From Microcella flavibacter (GTDB lineage: Bacteria; Actinomycetota; Actinomycetes; Actinomycetales; Microbacteriaceae): DNA of 64,000 nt. Under the pieces are notes generated by a model that ran no database searches, had not been told where the DNA came from, and saw only the letters and a list, made by a program, of their open reading frames with translations. The stretch spans positions 2,480,001-2,544,000 of the forward strand of contig NZ_CP051299.1 of assembly GCF_012530535.1 (NCBI RefSeq), in the 5' to 3' direction. Below are positions 1-7,869 of the stretch, one piece after another (within the stretch, counting starts at the first letter, position 1; every line of letters starts with the position of its first letter). The translations under genes and the position numbers were made by a program.

Positions 1-38
1 CGGCGGTGCTCCTTGGTGACGATGAAGCGCTGGCTCAC
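1..38 (-). CDS. TniB-like transposition ATPase, N-terminal fragment
   Basis: Only the first 12 codons lie in the window, starting with GTG at 38 and reading V-S-Q-R-F-I-V-T-K-E-H-R on the minus strand. The start overlaps the transposase stop as GTGA, and an AAGGAGG ribosome site lies within the transposase 3' end. The position after a TniA-type transposase and the RFIVTKEHR start are typical of the AAA+ ATPase (TniB/IstB-like) that activates such transposases. The catalytic part is outside the window, so the assignment rests on context and this short motif. Confidence 0.6.
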   Translation of the reverse strand, partial: MSQRFIVTKEHR

Positions 39-1432
39 CTGAGGTCCTCCTTGTAGATCTTCAACGCCGACCTCGGCGCCGGAGCCGGTGCTTCGGTGAT
101 CCGTGGCGTCTCGGTAGGTGCGGCCACGAGGGCGATGCGTTCGTTGATGCCGGCTCGCAGCGCCCGGCGGCGGGCGTTGCGCGCGGCCTGGATCTCCTTG
201 AGGCTGACCTTCTGGTCGTGGTGCTCTTGGTTGACGGCCTTGCAGACGAATTCGTCGTGATCGAAGACGCGGATCTCGGTGATGTCGCGGGGGTCGTAGC
301 GGATCACGACCGAGCGTCCGACGTAGCCGGCCAGAGTTGGCGAGACGTAGCGCAGGCCCTGGAAGCGGATGCCATCGCGGCGCACGACGCGGGTCTTGGC
401 GACGGTCAACAGCAGTCCGTCGAGGTCTTCCAGGCTCTCGGGCATTCGGGGCAGCCAGCCATCGGCGATCCACGCGCTGCGCGGGGAGGTTCCGAGCTCG
501 CTGTGCGTGCGGTCGTTGTAGGTGGCCACGAACGCCTCCAGGGCGCTATCGAGTTCGGCCAGGGACAGTTTCGGTGTCGGCCAGGGGTGCCCTTCGGTGA
601 TGTGTCCGGGCAGGGTGGCGAGTAGCTCGGTGTTGATGGTGCCGAAGAACCGCTCGATCTTGCCGCGGCCCTGGGGTCGGGCGACGGTGGAGTGGATCAG
701 TCGGATGTGGAGGTCGACGGCGGTGTGGGCGAGCTGGTCACTGGTGAAGTCGCTGCCGTGGTCGACGTAGAGCACGTCGGGCAGGCCGCACATCGGCCAG
801 GCCGGGTCGGTCTTGTGCCAGATCGCTTGGCGCAGCGCCAGGGCGGTGTTCATCGCCGACGGTGCGCCCAGGAAGGCTGTGTAGCCGCAGACCGCCCGGG
901 AGCAGTCGTCGAGGATCGTTGTCAGCCATGGCCGTGCGGGCTTGCCGTCGGTGCCCACCACCAGGATGTCGAGCATGGTGTGATCGGATTGCCACATCGC
1001 GTTGGGCAGCTCTGCTTGCCGGCGGAGCACCAGCTCGTGCTTGTCGCGGTAGGACGCTGCGCCCTCCAGGGCGAGGGTGACCATGCCGGGATCCAGGGTC
1101 CGCACGATGTCCCACACCACCGAGTAGGAGGGGACCGGCCACTTCCGGGCGGCGCAGATGCCGGTGACTTTGCGGTGGATGGTGGCGATGGCCGGCCGCG
1201 GCTTGCTCAGCGCCAGGCCCTCGATCAGGTGGACGAGGTCGGGCGGAAGGCGGCGGGAGCCGGTGTCCGCTCGCGAGGCTGTCTCCAGTCCGGCGTAGCC
1301 GTCGGCGCGGTAGCGGGCGTGCCAGCGCTCCAGGGTCCGCAGCCCTACATCGGTCTCGCGAGCTAAGCGCGCGAGGGGCACCTGGTCCTCGACGTGGAGC
1401 CTGAGGATTCGCCACCGCGCTCGAGCGTCCAC
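35..1432 (-). CDS. TniA/Mu-type DDE transposase
   Basis: A 465-residue transposase is read from GTG at 1432, eight bases after the resolvase stop; the frame runs further upstream, but only as an overlap with the resolvase. An N-terminal helix-turn-helix region (LARLARETDVGLRTLERW) is followed by an rve integrase core. WQSDHTMLDI supplies the first catalytic Asp, LYVDHGSDFTS the second, and GRGKIERFFGTIN the Glu. A Mu-type C-terminal beta-barrel (VVRRDGIRFQGLRYVS) follows. These features place it with the Tn552/Tn5053 TniA family, which works with a TniB ATPase and a resolvase, both of which adjoin it here. The gene appears intact. Confidence 0.88.
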   Translation of the reverse strand: MDARARWRILRLHVEDQVPLARLARETDVGLRTLERWHARYRADGYAGLETASRADTGSRRLPPDLVHLIEGLALSKPRPAIATIHRKVTGICAARKWPVPSYSVVWDIVRTLDPGMVTLALEGAASYRDKHELVLRRQAELPNAMWQSDHTMLDILVVGTDGKPARPWLTTILDDCSRAVCGYTAFLGAPSAMNTALALRQAIWHKTDPAWPMCGLPDVLYVDHGSDFTSDQLAHTAVDLHIRLIHSTVARPQGRGKIERFFGTINTELLATLPGHITEGHPWPTPKLSLAELDSALEAFVATYNDRTHSELGTSPRSAWIADGWLPRMPESLEDLDGLLLTVAKTRVVRRDGIRFQGLRYVSPTLAGYVGRSVVIRYDPRDITEIRVFDHDEFVCKAVNQEHHDQKVSLKEIQAARNARRRALRAGINERIALVAAPTETPRITEAPAPAPRSALKIYKEDLR

Positions 1433-1439
1433 GACGCAC

Positions 1440-2036
1440 CTACTGCAAGGCGTTCTCGCGCCCGCGCTCGGCGCGCTGAAGGGCGCGGTAGACCGTGGAG
1501 CGGCCCACGCTGAACAGCTCGGCCAGCTCGCCCACGGTGTGCTCGTCGGCGGCATGTAGCTGGACGAGGTGAGCTTCTTGCCGGGGGGTGAGTTTCGGTG
1601 ACTTCCCGCGCAGCCGGCCCTTGGCCTTGGCGACCTTCATCCCCTCGCGGGTGCGGGCACGGATGAGGTCGGCTTCGAATTCGGCGACCATCGCCAGCAC
1701 GTTGAACAACAGTTTCCCCATCGGGTCGGTCGGGTCGTACACCGATCCGGCGATGCTCAGCTTCACTTCCCGCGCCGCGAGGTCGTCGGCGATCTGGTGG
1801 GCATCACGGACTGAACGCGCCAGCCGATCGAGCTTGGTGACCACGAATGTATCGCCGTCCCGACAGGCAGCCAGCGCCTGCCGCAGGCCCTCACGGTCGG
1901 CGTTGCGGCCCGTGAGCCCGTGATCGACGTAGATGCGCTTGGGATCGACGCCGAACGCCGCGAGTCCGTCACGCTGCGCGGTCAGGTCCTGCTCGTCGGT
2001 GGAGACTCGGGCATAGCCGACCTTCAAGGGGGACAT
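1440..2036 (-). CDS. Serine resolvase/invertase
   Basis: A 198-residue small serine recombinase. The N-terminus has the catalytic Ser motif GYARVSTDEQ, then VVTKLDRLARS and the EFEADLIRARTREGM helix. A C-terminal helix-turn-helix (HTVGELAELFSVGRSTVYRAL) binds DNA. It probably resolves cointegrates made by the adjoining TniA-type transposase. It is a close paralogue of the recombinase at 3417-3992, and about 60 bases upstream of both genes are related. The reading frame is complete. Confidence 0.9.
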   Translation of the reverse strand: MSPLKVGYARVSTDEQDLTAQRDGLAAFGVDPKRIYVDHGLTGRNADREGLRQALAACRDGDTFVVTKLDRLARSVRDAHQIADDLAAREVKLSIAGSVYDPTDPMGKLLFNVLAMVAEFEADLIRARTREGMKVAKAKGRLRGKSPKLTPRQEAHLVQLHAADEHTVGELAELFSVGRSTVYRALQRAERGRENALQ

Positions 2037-2169
2037 GCTCCCCAGTGTGTCATATAGCCTCCCTTCACCGGACAGTTCACCGGGCGGGTCTTACGGGACA
2101 GCCCGCCAGGCGTGCCGTCGTTCCTCTCGATAAGTAGCGGTGGTGTCCGGTGAGGGTTCCCCTTACGGG
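2037..2169. promoter_or_regulatory. Resolvase upstream region, candidate res site or transposon end
   Basis: The region between resolvase and cmtR is rich in symmetric sequence. TCACCGGACA at 2065-2074 is inverted at 2144-2153 (TGTCCGGTGA). The element TCCCGTAAGACCCGCCC, read on the minus strand at 2082-2098, recurs with one change at 3357-3373, at the same distance upstream of the second resolvase. CTTACGGG occurs again at 2162-2169. Small serine recombinases normally bind repeated half-sites just upstream of their own gene, so this may be a res site, a promoter, or the outer transposon end. The sequence alone does not separate these. Confidence 0.5.
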
Positions 2170-2201
2170 CATGCGATCGGGGCTGACGCCTGTGACCGAG
2201 T

Positions 2202-2229
2202 GTTCAGTGCGCGCTGTATAGTTCAGTCC
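2202..2229 (+). promoter_or_regulatory. cmtR promoter with repeated GTTCAGT boxes
   Basis: A TATAGT -10 box at 2217-2222 stands seven bases before the cmtR ATG, which predicts a leaderless transcript. Two direct GTTCAGT copies (2202-2208 and 2221-2227) flank the -10 box and may be operator half-sites for CmtR. The repeats are seen directly; the operator role is inferred. Confidence 0.45.
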
Positions 2230-2589
2230 ATGCTGACTATTGCTTCGCGTCTCGACGTGATGAACCGCCTGGGTCGTGCACTGGCCGACCCCACTCGATC
2301 CCGGATCATCTTGACCCTGCTCGACCATCCCGCTTACCCGGCGGAACTGGCCCGAGATCTGGACCTGACACGCCCGAACGTGTCCAACCACCTGGCATGC
2401 CTGCGCGATTGCGGGATCGTCGTCTCCGAGCCCGAGGGTCGTCGGACACGATATGAGATCGCCGATTCGCACCTGGCGCAGGCGCTGACGGCACTGGTCG
2501 ATGCCACCCTGGCAGTGGACGAAGACGCCCCGTGCATCGATCCCGCCTGCTCGCTTCCCGGATGCGACGCAGCTGGGGAGGGCGCATGA
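2230..2589 (+). CDS. cmtR: Cd(II)/Pb(II)-sensing ArsR-family repressor
   Basis: A 119-residue winged-helix regulator. The start ATG at 2230 is chosen because it aligns with the Mycobacterium CmtR start (RLGRALADPTRSRI follows) and has a -10 box seven bases upstream. Cys57 and Cys61 in the recognition helix (NHLACLRDCG) and Cys102 in the C-terminal tail (EDAPC) fall exactly where CmtR binds Cd(II) or Pb(II). A further Cys107 follows. The gene overlaps the cadD remnant by ATGA, so it should control cadmium export from the same transcript. Confidence 0.88.
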   Translation: MLTIASRLDVMNRLGRALADPTRSRIILTLLDHPAYPAELARDLDLTRPNVSNHLACLRDCGIVVSEPEGRRTRYEIADSHLAQALTALVDATLAVDEDAPCIDPACSLPGCDAAGEGA

Positions 2590-3187
2590 TCCTCACCTCG
2601 GTCTTGCAGGCGATGGGCCTGTTCGCAGCGACCAACATCGACGACATCATCGTGCTCTCCCTCTTCTTCGCGCGAGGGCAGGCCAGCGCGGCACTACCGC
2701 CCGCATTCTGGCCGGCCAGTACCTCGGATTCGCCGGCATCCTCGGTGCCGCGGTCCTGGTGACCATCGGTGCCGGAGCATTCCTGCCCTCGGCAGCCATC
2801 CCGTACTTCGGTCTCATCCCTCTGGGCCTCGGCCTCTGGGCCGCATGGCAGGCCTGGCGCGGAGACGATGACGACGATGACGACGAGGCCAAGGTTGCCG
2901 GCAAGAAGGTCGGCGTGTGGACAGTCGCAGGCGTCACCCTTGCCAACGGCGGCGACAACATCGGCGTCTACACCCCTGTCTTCCTCAGCGTGGAACCTCT
3001 CGCAGTAGTCGCCTACTGCATCGTCTTCCTCGCGCTCGTCGCGGTCCTGGTGGCCCTGGCAAAGTTCGTCGCCACCCGCCCCCCGATCGCCGAAGTGCTC
3101 GAACGCTGGGAGCACATCCTCTTCCCCATCGTTCTCATCGGCCTCGGCATCGTGATCCTCGTCAGCGGCGGAGCCTTCGGACTCTGA
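2586..3187 (+). pseudogene. cadD: CadD-type cadmium exporter, frameshifted
   Basis: Starting at ATG 2586 (ATGA overlap with cmtR), the frame encodes the CadD N-terminus with ATNIDDIIVLSLFFARG. The rest of the family sequence (GQRGTTARILAGQYLGF, then four more membrane segments, NGGDNIGVYTPVF) continues in another frame. The switch is at the GGG run 2676-2678, where one base appears to be missing. A restored protein would have about 201 residues, five to six membrane helices and a seven-Asp cytoplasmic loop. It would export cadmium under CmtR control. This is either a real inactivating deletion or a sequencing error. Confidence 0.8.
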
Positions 3188-3356
3188 TGTAGCGGCAGCG
3201 ATCCAAACGGCCCCGACCGGGCGCACCCCTCTCGGTTCAGACCGCGACACCTACCTGCAGCCAGCCCTGCGTGATCGCGGCAACAAGACCGCCACGGAGC
3301 GCTGCAAAAACCCCGCCACCAAGCGAACGAAGCCACAGGATGCTCGTCTCGACGAT

Positions 3357-3416
3357 TCCCGTAAGGCCCGCCCGCAAATCTGCCCGATGAGGGGTGGCAA
3401 ACGCTACAGCTACGGC
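3357..3416 (+). promoter_or_regulatory. Second resolvase upstream element
   Basis: TCCCGTAAGGCCCGCCC at 3357-3373 differs by one base from the element upstream of the first resolvase. The following stretch TGCCCGATGAGGGGTGGC matches 14 of 18 bases in the same place there. The two elements point in opposite directions and bracket cmtR-cadD. A recombination site or shared promoter is likely. The remaining 3188-3356 holds no recognisable gene. Confidence 0.45.
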
Positions 3417-3992
3417 ATGCTGATCGGTTATGCACGCGTGTCCACCATCGAGCAGGATCTGATTGTCCAACGCGACGCGTTGATGGCGCTCGGGGTGGAG
3501 GAGCGCAACATCCACGTCGACCACGGACTCACCGGCACGAACCGTGCCCGGCCGGGTCTGCGCGAGGCGCTCGCGGCCTGCCGGGAGGGCGACACCCTCG
3601 TGGTGTCGAAGCTTGACCGGCTCGCGCGATCGCTGCCGGATGCGCGCGACATCGCCGACGGGCTCGCAGCGAAGGGTGTGCGCCTGAGCCTCGGTGGCAG
3701 CCTCTACGACCCGACCGACCCCGTCGGCCGGCTGCTGTTCAACGTGCTCGGCATGGTCGCCGAGTTCCAAGCTGACCTCATCCGAGCTCGAACGCGCGAG
3801 GGCATGGCAGTCGCACGGGCAAAGGGCCGACTCCGCGGAAAGAAGCCAAAGCTCTCGCCGACGCAAGAGGCACACCTGGTCAGTCTCCATCGCGCGGGCG
3901 GTCACACTTCGGGTGAACTCGCCGAATTGTTCGGCGTGGTTCGCTCGACGGTCTATCGCGCTCTCGAGCGTGCCAATCGATCGGATGCCTAG
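3417..3992 (+). CDS. Serine resolvase/invertase, second copy
   Basis: A 191-residue small serine recombinase. The ATG at 3417 is preferred over an upstream in-frame ATG at 3387 because the family begins at MLIGYARVST. The order of motifs (GYARVST, VVSKLDRLARS, EFQADLIRARTREGM, C-terminal helix-turn-helix TSGELAELFGVVRSTVYRAL) is the same as in the first recombinase, with which it shares most residues. No transposase adjoins it, so it may be the surviving end of a second, decayed element or an invertase acting on the bracketed segment. Confidence 0.88.
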   Translation: MLIGYARVSTIEQDLIVQRDALMALGVEERNIHVDHGLTGTNRARPGLREALAACREGDTLVVSKLDRLARSLPDARDIADGLAAKGVRLSLGGSLYDPTDPVGRLLFNVLGMVAEFQADLIRARTREGMAVARAKGRLRGKKPKLSPTQEAHLVSLHRAGGHTSGELAELFGVVRSTVYRALERANRSDA

Positions 3993-4299
3993 AAAATAAA
4001 GACTCTTCAACCTCGGCTCTTGGAAGGTGACCGCGGCGCCCGCAGAGCAAACGCTCGTAAGCACAGCTCCAGCGAGACGCCATGCTATTCACTTGAGGCG
4101 TTTGAGCGGGCAGGATGACGAGCCGGAAGTACTCGCGTGACGTCGGATGGCAGCCGGCCCGGCACGAAACACGCAACGAGTGACATGCCCTAAGGACCGC
4201 CGAATGGTTTCGATTGCTCGCGTTGACTTGGCCGACTGATGTGGGCGCTAGATGGGGCGGTCATCGCGCCGACCACCCCATCCAGCGAGAGGTTGAACC
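3993..4299. other. Intergenic region with no gene
   Basis: I see no supported reading frame here. It separates the convergent resolvase (+) and lipoprotein operon (-). Its only clear feature is the hairpin at 4251-4282. The base composition is lower in GC than the flanking genes. Confidence 0.6.
4251..4282 (-). terminator. Hairpin after the DUF305 operon
   Basis: GATGGGGCGGTC at 4251-4262 pairs with GACCACCCCATC at 4271-4282 in 11 of 12 positions, with an eight-base loop. It lies just past the stop of the beta-propeller lipoprotein gene, where the minus-strand operon would end. There is no U tract, as is common in high-GC Actinomycetota. Confidence 0.55.
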
Positions 4300-5190
4300 T
4301 CAGAACTCGACGACCGATTCCCAGGTCGTTCCGCCGTCGTCGGACCGCTGCACCCCTGCGAGGCCCGCGACTACAAGCGCACCGCCTCGATCGACCGACA
4401 GGGCCTCCGCTCCTGCAGGTGCCGTGCCGACAGCGGTCCAGGTGAGCCCGTCCGGACTGGTTTGCACGACGCCGTTGACGTCGATGCCGGCCAGGAAAGG
4501 TGCAGCGGCCCCGGTCTGGCTGGACGAGATGAGCAGGAGAGCTGGTGCGCCCTCGACCGGCGAGAACGTCGCTCCGTCATCTGTGCTGACGAGGAGGCCC
4601 TCCTCGGTGGTCGCGAACAGCTGCTCCGCTCGAGCATCCCAGCTGAGGGTCCTGGCGGCGAGGGCGGCACCTGGTGTCCAGGTTTCTCCGCGATCGCGAC
4701 TCACCATGACAGTTCCGGTGGCAGAGTCAATCCCGGCCAGTCCATAGGACGCCAGAGCGACCCCGCCAAGGGTCATGCTGTGGAAGTCGACCTCTCCCTC
4801 GAGCGAGAGCGCCTCGGCGTCACGGCCACGGACGTTGATCTCGAACACGCCGATGTTCGCCGGCCCATCCGATCCGGGCGCGGGGTGCCCCGACAGGTAA
4901 ATGGTGTCATCGAGGCGGGCCATGCCCATGACATCACCCGTCCACTCACCCAGCCGCGTCACCTTCACAGGCTGTGCGATCGACCCGGCTGCCGAGTCAG
5001 AGGTGTCTTCTTCGGCTGCCACGCGGAGGATTCCCTCGTGGGTTGCAACGTAGATGGCACCTCGTTCCTCGTCGAGGTCGACGGCATGCACGTGCGTGAC
5101 GGCGATCGGCTCCTGGGCTGCTGCGCACCCTGCGAGCGCGACGCCGACCGTGGCGGCCGATGCGACAGCCGCCACGAGTCGCGTGCGCAT
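4300..5190 (-). CDS. Beta-propeller lipoprotein (F510_1955/BNR-like)
   Basis: A 296-residue secreted lipoprotein with a signal peptide ending in the lipobox LAGC (Cys22). The mature part has repeated beta-propeller blades with Asp-box-like motifs (SRDRGETWTPG, STDDGATFSP, SDDGGTTWESV), as in sialidase and sortilin folds. Such proteins are usually annotated as F510_1955-family glycosylhydrolases, although no sialidase catalytic set can be seen. The ATG overlaps the stop of the DUF305 gene (TGATG), so the two are translationally coupled. The steady pairing with DUF305 points to extracytoplasmic metal handling, which is inference. Confidence 0.75.
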   Translation of the reverse strand: MRTRLVAAVASAATVGVALAGCAAAQEPIAVTHVHAVDLDEERGAIYVATHEGILRVAAEEDTSDSAAGSIAQPVKVTRLGEWTGDVMGMARLDDTIYLSGHPAPGSDGPANIGVFEINVRGRDAEALSLEGEVDFHSMTLGGVALASYGLAGIDSATGTVMVSRDRGETWTPGAALAARTLSWDARAEQLFATTEEGLLVSTDDGATFSPVEGAPALLLISSSQTGAAAPFLAGIDVNGVVQTSPDGLTWTAVGTAPAGAEALSVDRGGALVVAGLAGVQRSDDGGTTWESVVEF

Positions 5191-5777
5191 CAGGACTCGA
5201 GCATCGAGCGCATCCGCTCGATCTCATCGGCCTGGCTCTCGACGATGTTCTCGGCGAGCTCCCGCACATCGGGGTGCTCACCGTCCTCGAGCACGTCCTC
5301 GGCCATGTCGATCGCGCCCTCGTGGTGGACGATCATCTGCTCGAGGAACAGGTCACCGGCGGCAGCGCCGTCGGCTTCTTCGAGCGCGTCCATGTCCTCT
5401 GACATGTCACCCATGCCGCCCATGTCGCCGGGGTCCATTCCCTCCATGCCGTCCATTCCCGACATGTCGGACATGTCAACGTCCCACTCCTCCAGCCAGG
5501 CCTCCATCTGCTCGATCTCGGGCGCCTGTGCTGCCTTGATCTGCTCGGCAATGGCGACGACGTCGGGGTCGACTCCCGTCTTGTCGAGGAGGACATCGCT
5601 CATCTCGACGGCGCCCTCGTGGTGCGGGATCATCATCTGGACGAACATGACGTCGGCCTCGTTCGCGCCGGAATCAGCTGCCGATCCGGCCGGTGCGGCG
5701 CAGGCGGTGAGGCCGAGCGCGGCGGTGATGATGAGCGCGCCGGTGGAGAGCGCGCGGAACTTCGTCGTCTTCTGCAT
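5190..5777 (-). CDS. DUF305 lipoprotein, Met- and Asp-rich
   Basis: A 195-residue lipoprotein with lipobox LTAC (Cys26). Two copies of the DUF305 helical motif are present: MMIPHHEGAVEM early in the mature protein and QMIVHHEGAIDMAEDVL near the end. Between them lies a Met/Asp/Gly-rich segment with DMSDMSGMDGMEGMD-like repeats. His-His pairs and Met repeats of this kind bind copper or silver in CopM-type DUF305 proteins. It probably sequesters metal outside the membrane. It is coupled to the following beta-propeller gene. Confidence 0.85.
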   Translation of the reverse strand: MQKTTKFRALSTGALIITAALGLTACAAPAGSAADSGANEADVMFVQMMIPHHEGAVEMSDVLLDKTGVDPDVVAIAEQIKAAQAPEIEQMEAWLEEWDVDMSDMSGMDGMEGMDPGDMGGMGDMSEDMDALEEADGAAAGDLFLEQMIVHHEGAIDMAEDVLEDGEHPDVRELAENIVESQADEIERMRSMLES

Positions 5778-5820
5778 GATCCTGCTTCTTTCGTCGTAAG
5801 TAATCGTTCGATCGCGAGAG

Positions 5821-5840
5821 GCGACGACGAAAGTCGTCGC
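5821..5840 (-). terminator. GC hairpin before the DUF305 gene
   Basis: GCGACGAC at 5821-5828 and GTCGTCGC at 5833-5840 form a perfect eight-base stem with a four-base loop. It lies between the stop of the DUF6153-like gene and the DUF305 start, so it could end or attenuate transcription coming from the upstream genes. Confidence 0.45.
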
Positions 5841-5852
5841 GTAAGCGAATGA

Positions 5853-6257
5853 TCACTGACGACTGATGCAGAGCTCCTCAAGATCCGGCGTGCGGGCAGA
5901 CACCGTCCCCCGCGTCGGCTCCTCGGCCAACACGACGGCAGGTGGAGTGATGGCGAGCCGCAACGCGAGTGCCGGCAACAAGAAAGTCACAGCCAGGAGC
6001 AATGCGATGAAGGCGCACGCCATGAGCAGGCCGGAGGGATCCTCTGCACAGTCAGCACACGCGGCCTCGCCGGAATTCACTGCTGGTGTGCTGCTGTTGG
6101 ATAGGGACTGCTGGTGAGGCTCTTCGACCGCGTGCACTGGCGCGGTCGACAACGCCGTGGTGCTGTGACTGATCGGTGCCGCGCTGTGGGCGCTCATGGA
6201 GATGCCGACGACGGCGAGCGCTGCGATGAGCAGCAGATACGCCATTCTCATCAACAT
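5853..6257 (-). CDS. Small membrane protein, DUF6153-like
   Basis: A 134-residue protein from ATG 6257, with GGGAGG ten bases upstream. It has an N-terminal membrane segment or signal anchor, a Ser/His-rich external loop containing CADCAED, and a second hydrophobic segment (LLMACAFIALLLAVTFLLPAL) with a cytoplasmic tail. This matches small proteins, often called DUF6153, found next to DUF305 genes in Micrococcales. The CxxC pair and histidines in the loop could bind metal. Function unknown. Confidence 0.6.
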   Translation of the reverse strand: MLMRMAYLLLIAALAVVGISMSAHSAAPISHSTTALSTAPVHAVEEPHQQSLSNSSTPAVNSGEAACADCAEDPSGLLMACAFIALLLAVTFLLPALALRLAITPPAVVLAEEPTRGTVSARTPDLEELCISRQ

Positions 6258-6281
6258 CGTCCAATACCTCCCGGGGTATTC

Positions 6282-7238
6282 TCACACGGTCCGTGGGCTG
6301 CGACCAGGGTAAACGCTGAGTACATGGTTGATCATCGACGCGCATCCGGCGGGGTCGCTCAATGGCAATCGATGTCCGCCGGGGAACTGGATCGCGGTGA
6401 GCTTTTCGTGCTCGCGGGCGAGAGCGTCGGCTCGCCCCGGCACCGGTACGGGGTCGGTCTCGCCATCGATGAGCCAGACGGGAACCCCCCGCGAGGCGAG
6501 CGTGTGCAGGGCGGTCTGCCACCCGGTATCGCGGATGAGGCTGTCGAACCCGGAGGTGTATCCGTGCCAGGTGTGCTGCACAGCATCCCGGGCGACCGTT
6601 ATGGGCAGACGTGGGCTGATCGCCACCGCAACCGCTTGTGCTGCGGCACGGTTGTCGCACATCCACTGGCAGACGCGCATCGCGAGCGGTCCCTGGGCGA
6701 GCAGCGCCTCGAACGAGCCCATGTGGCGCACGCGCTCGTCCGCTTCCTCGACGGTTGCGTAGAGCGGCGCGTCAAAGGCGACGACCGCTCGCGCTGCCGG
6801 GTGCCGCGCAGCAACGCGAAGAGCGAGCGATGCCCCCATCGAGTGCCCGACGATGATCGCGGGCTGTTCGTGCAGGCCGAGCTCGTGGAGCACGCCGAGG
6901 ACCGCGTCGACGTGCGCATCGGCGTCGACCGGATGGTCCAGAGCTGGGCTGGTCATGGAGGCGCCGAACCCCATCGGATCGATTGCGATCACGCAGGCGC
7001 GCCTCCCGAGGACGTCGTACGCTTCGCCCCACATCCGCTCGCTCGAGGCGAGACCCGATAGCAGCACGACGACGGCGTCACCCGTGCCGTGGATGCGCAC
7101 GCCGAGCTCGCCGGCCTGCATACGCTCTCCGGCGCCGGGGCGCCACCGGCGCGCCTCGGGCGAGCCGGCGTGCACGCCTGCCCAAGCGAGCGCGGGGGTG
7201 AACGCGGCGGCGGCGAGTGCGAAGCGGGATGCCCTCAT
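6282..7238 (-). CDS. Alpha/beta-hydrolase, exported or membrane-anchored
   Basis: A 318-residue hydrolase with an N-terminal hydrophobic leader (RFALAAAAFTPALAWAG). The nucleophile elbow GHSMG places Ser133, the oxyanion region is LLSGLASSERMW, and the terminal His lies in GGHRLPL. WLIDGETDP precedes it and probably carries the acid. The fold fits an esterase or lipase-like enzyme; the substrate cannot be told. A TACCGT box eight bases before the ATG suggests a leaderless start divergent from 7342. The DUF6153-like gene starts 24 bases after its stop. Confidence 0.8.
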   Translation of the reverse strand: MRASRFALAAAAFTPALAWAGVHAGSPEARRWRPGAGERMQAGELGVRIHGTGDAVVVLLSGLASSERMWGEAYDVLGRRACVIAIDPMGFGASMTSPALDHPVDADAHVDAVLGVLHELGLHEQPAIIVGHSMGASLALRVAARHPAARAVVAFDAPLYATVEEADERVRHMGSFEALLAQGPLAMRVCQWMCDNRAAAQAVAVAISPRLPITVARDAVQHTWHGYTSGFDSLIRDTGWQTALHTLASRGVPVWLIDGETDPVPVPGRADALAREHEKLTAIQFPGGHRLPLSDPAGCASMINHVLSVYPGRSPRTV

Positions 7239-7341
7239 GAGGATCGACGGTACTCGTCACGCGTGCATGAAGCGCTCGTCCAATGATGGGGAACGCTTCC
7301 AGTCTGCGCCGACGGGGGACTCGCGCGGTTACCGTGGGGCG

Positions 7342-7869
7342 GTGAAGTCTTCATCGCGGGTGCCCGACGCCATAGCCGCGGACGACGACCGGCCTCCACT
7401 GAGGTGGTGGCTACCGGCGGGTGTGGTCGCGGCATTGATGGTGGTTCTTACCGCTGTGGTCGTGCTGCTCGTCAGACCACCTGGTCCGCTCGATGACCCT
7501 CGTCCCGCGCTGCAGCGCGACGGTCTACTGCGGGAAGGGCCGGTGCTCGACGAGGACGTTGCAGGACTCCAGCTCGGCGATCGTGCAGTGATCCTGTTGT
7601 TCGACCGCGAGCAGCCAACGGGCTCCGAGTGGGAGCAGTGGCGCGCTGACGTGACCGCGGGAGGGGCCGAGCTCATCATCCTCACCCCGGACGCATCCGC
7701 CCATGGTGAGCTCGTCGACGTGATCCCGATGCCGGTGCCGGTGGACGGCGGCCCTCCGGTCGGCTACGCGGTGATCGATGAGGACCGGCAGGTCAGGTAC
7801 GCCACACTCGATCCGCGATACCTGCTGAACGCTTTCGAAGTGGATGTCATCACCGGAGCGGTGTCGTGA
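7342..7869 (+). CDS. Single-pass membrane protein, thioredoxin-like tail without Cys
   Basis: A 175-residue protein from GTG 7342; TACCGT at 7330-7335 gives a leaderless start. A membrane helix (LPAGVVAALMVVLTAVVVLLV) follows about 20 cytoplasmic residues. The outer part has alternating strands and helices (DRAVILLFDRE, AELIILTP) and a Pro-Pro turn before GYAVIDEDRQVRYATLD, which resembles the cis-Pro end of a thioredoxin or peroxiredoxin fold. No Cys is present, so redox activity is unlikely. The stop overlaps the next start (GTGA). I do not recognise a named family. Confidence 0.6.
   Translation: MKSSSRVPDAIAADDDRPPLRWWLPAGVVAALMVVLTAVVVLLVRPPGPLDDPRPALQRDGLLREGPVLDEDVAGLQLGDRAVILLFDREQPTGSEWEQWRADVTAGGAELIILTPDASAHGELVDVIPMPVPVDGGPPVGYAVIDEDRQVRYATLDPRYLLNAFEVDVITGAVS

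Noticed and set aside
2861-2890. Asp-rich repeat in cadD as a separate repeat element
   Set aside because: It is a coding run of GAC/GAT for a cytoplasmic loop, not a repeat element.
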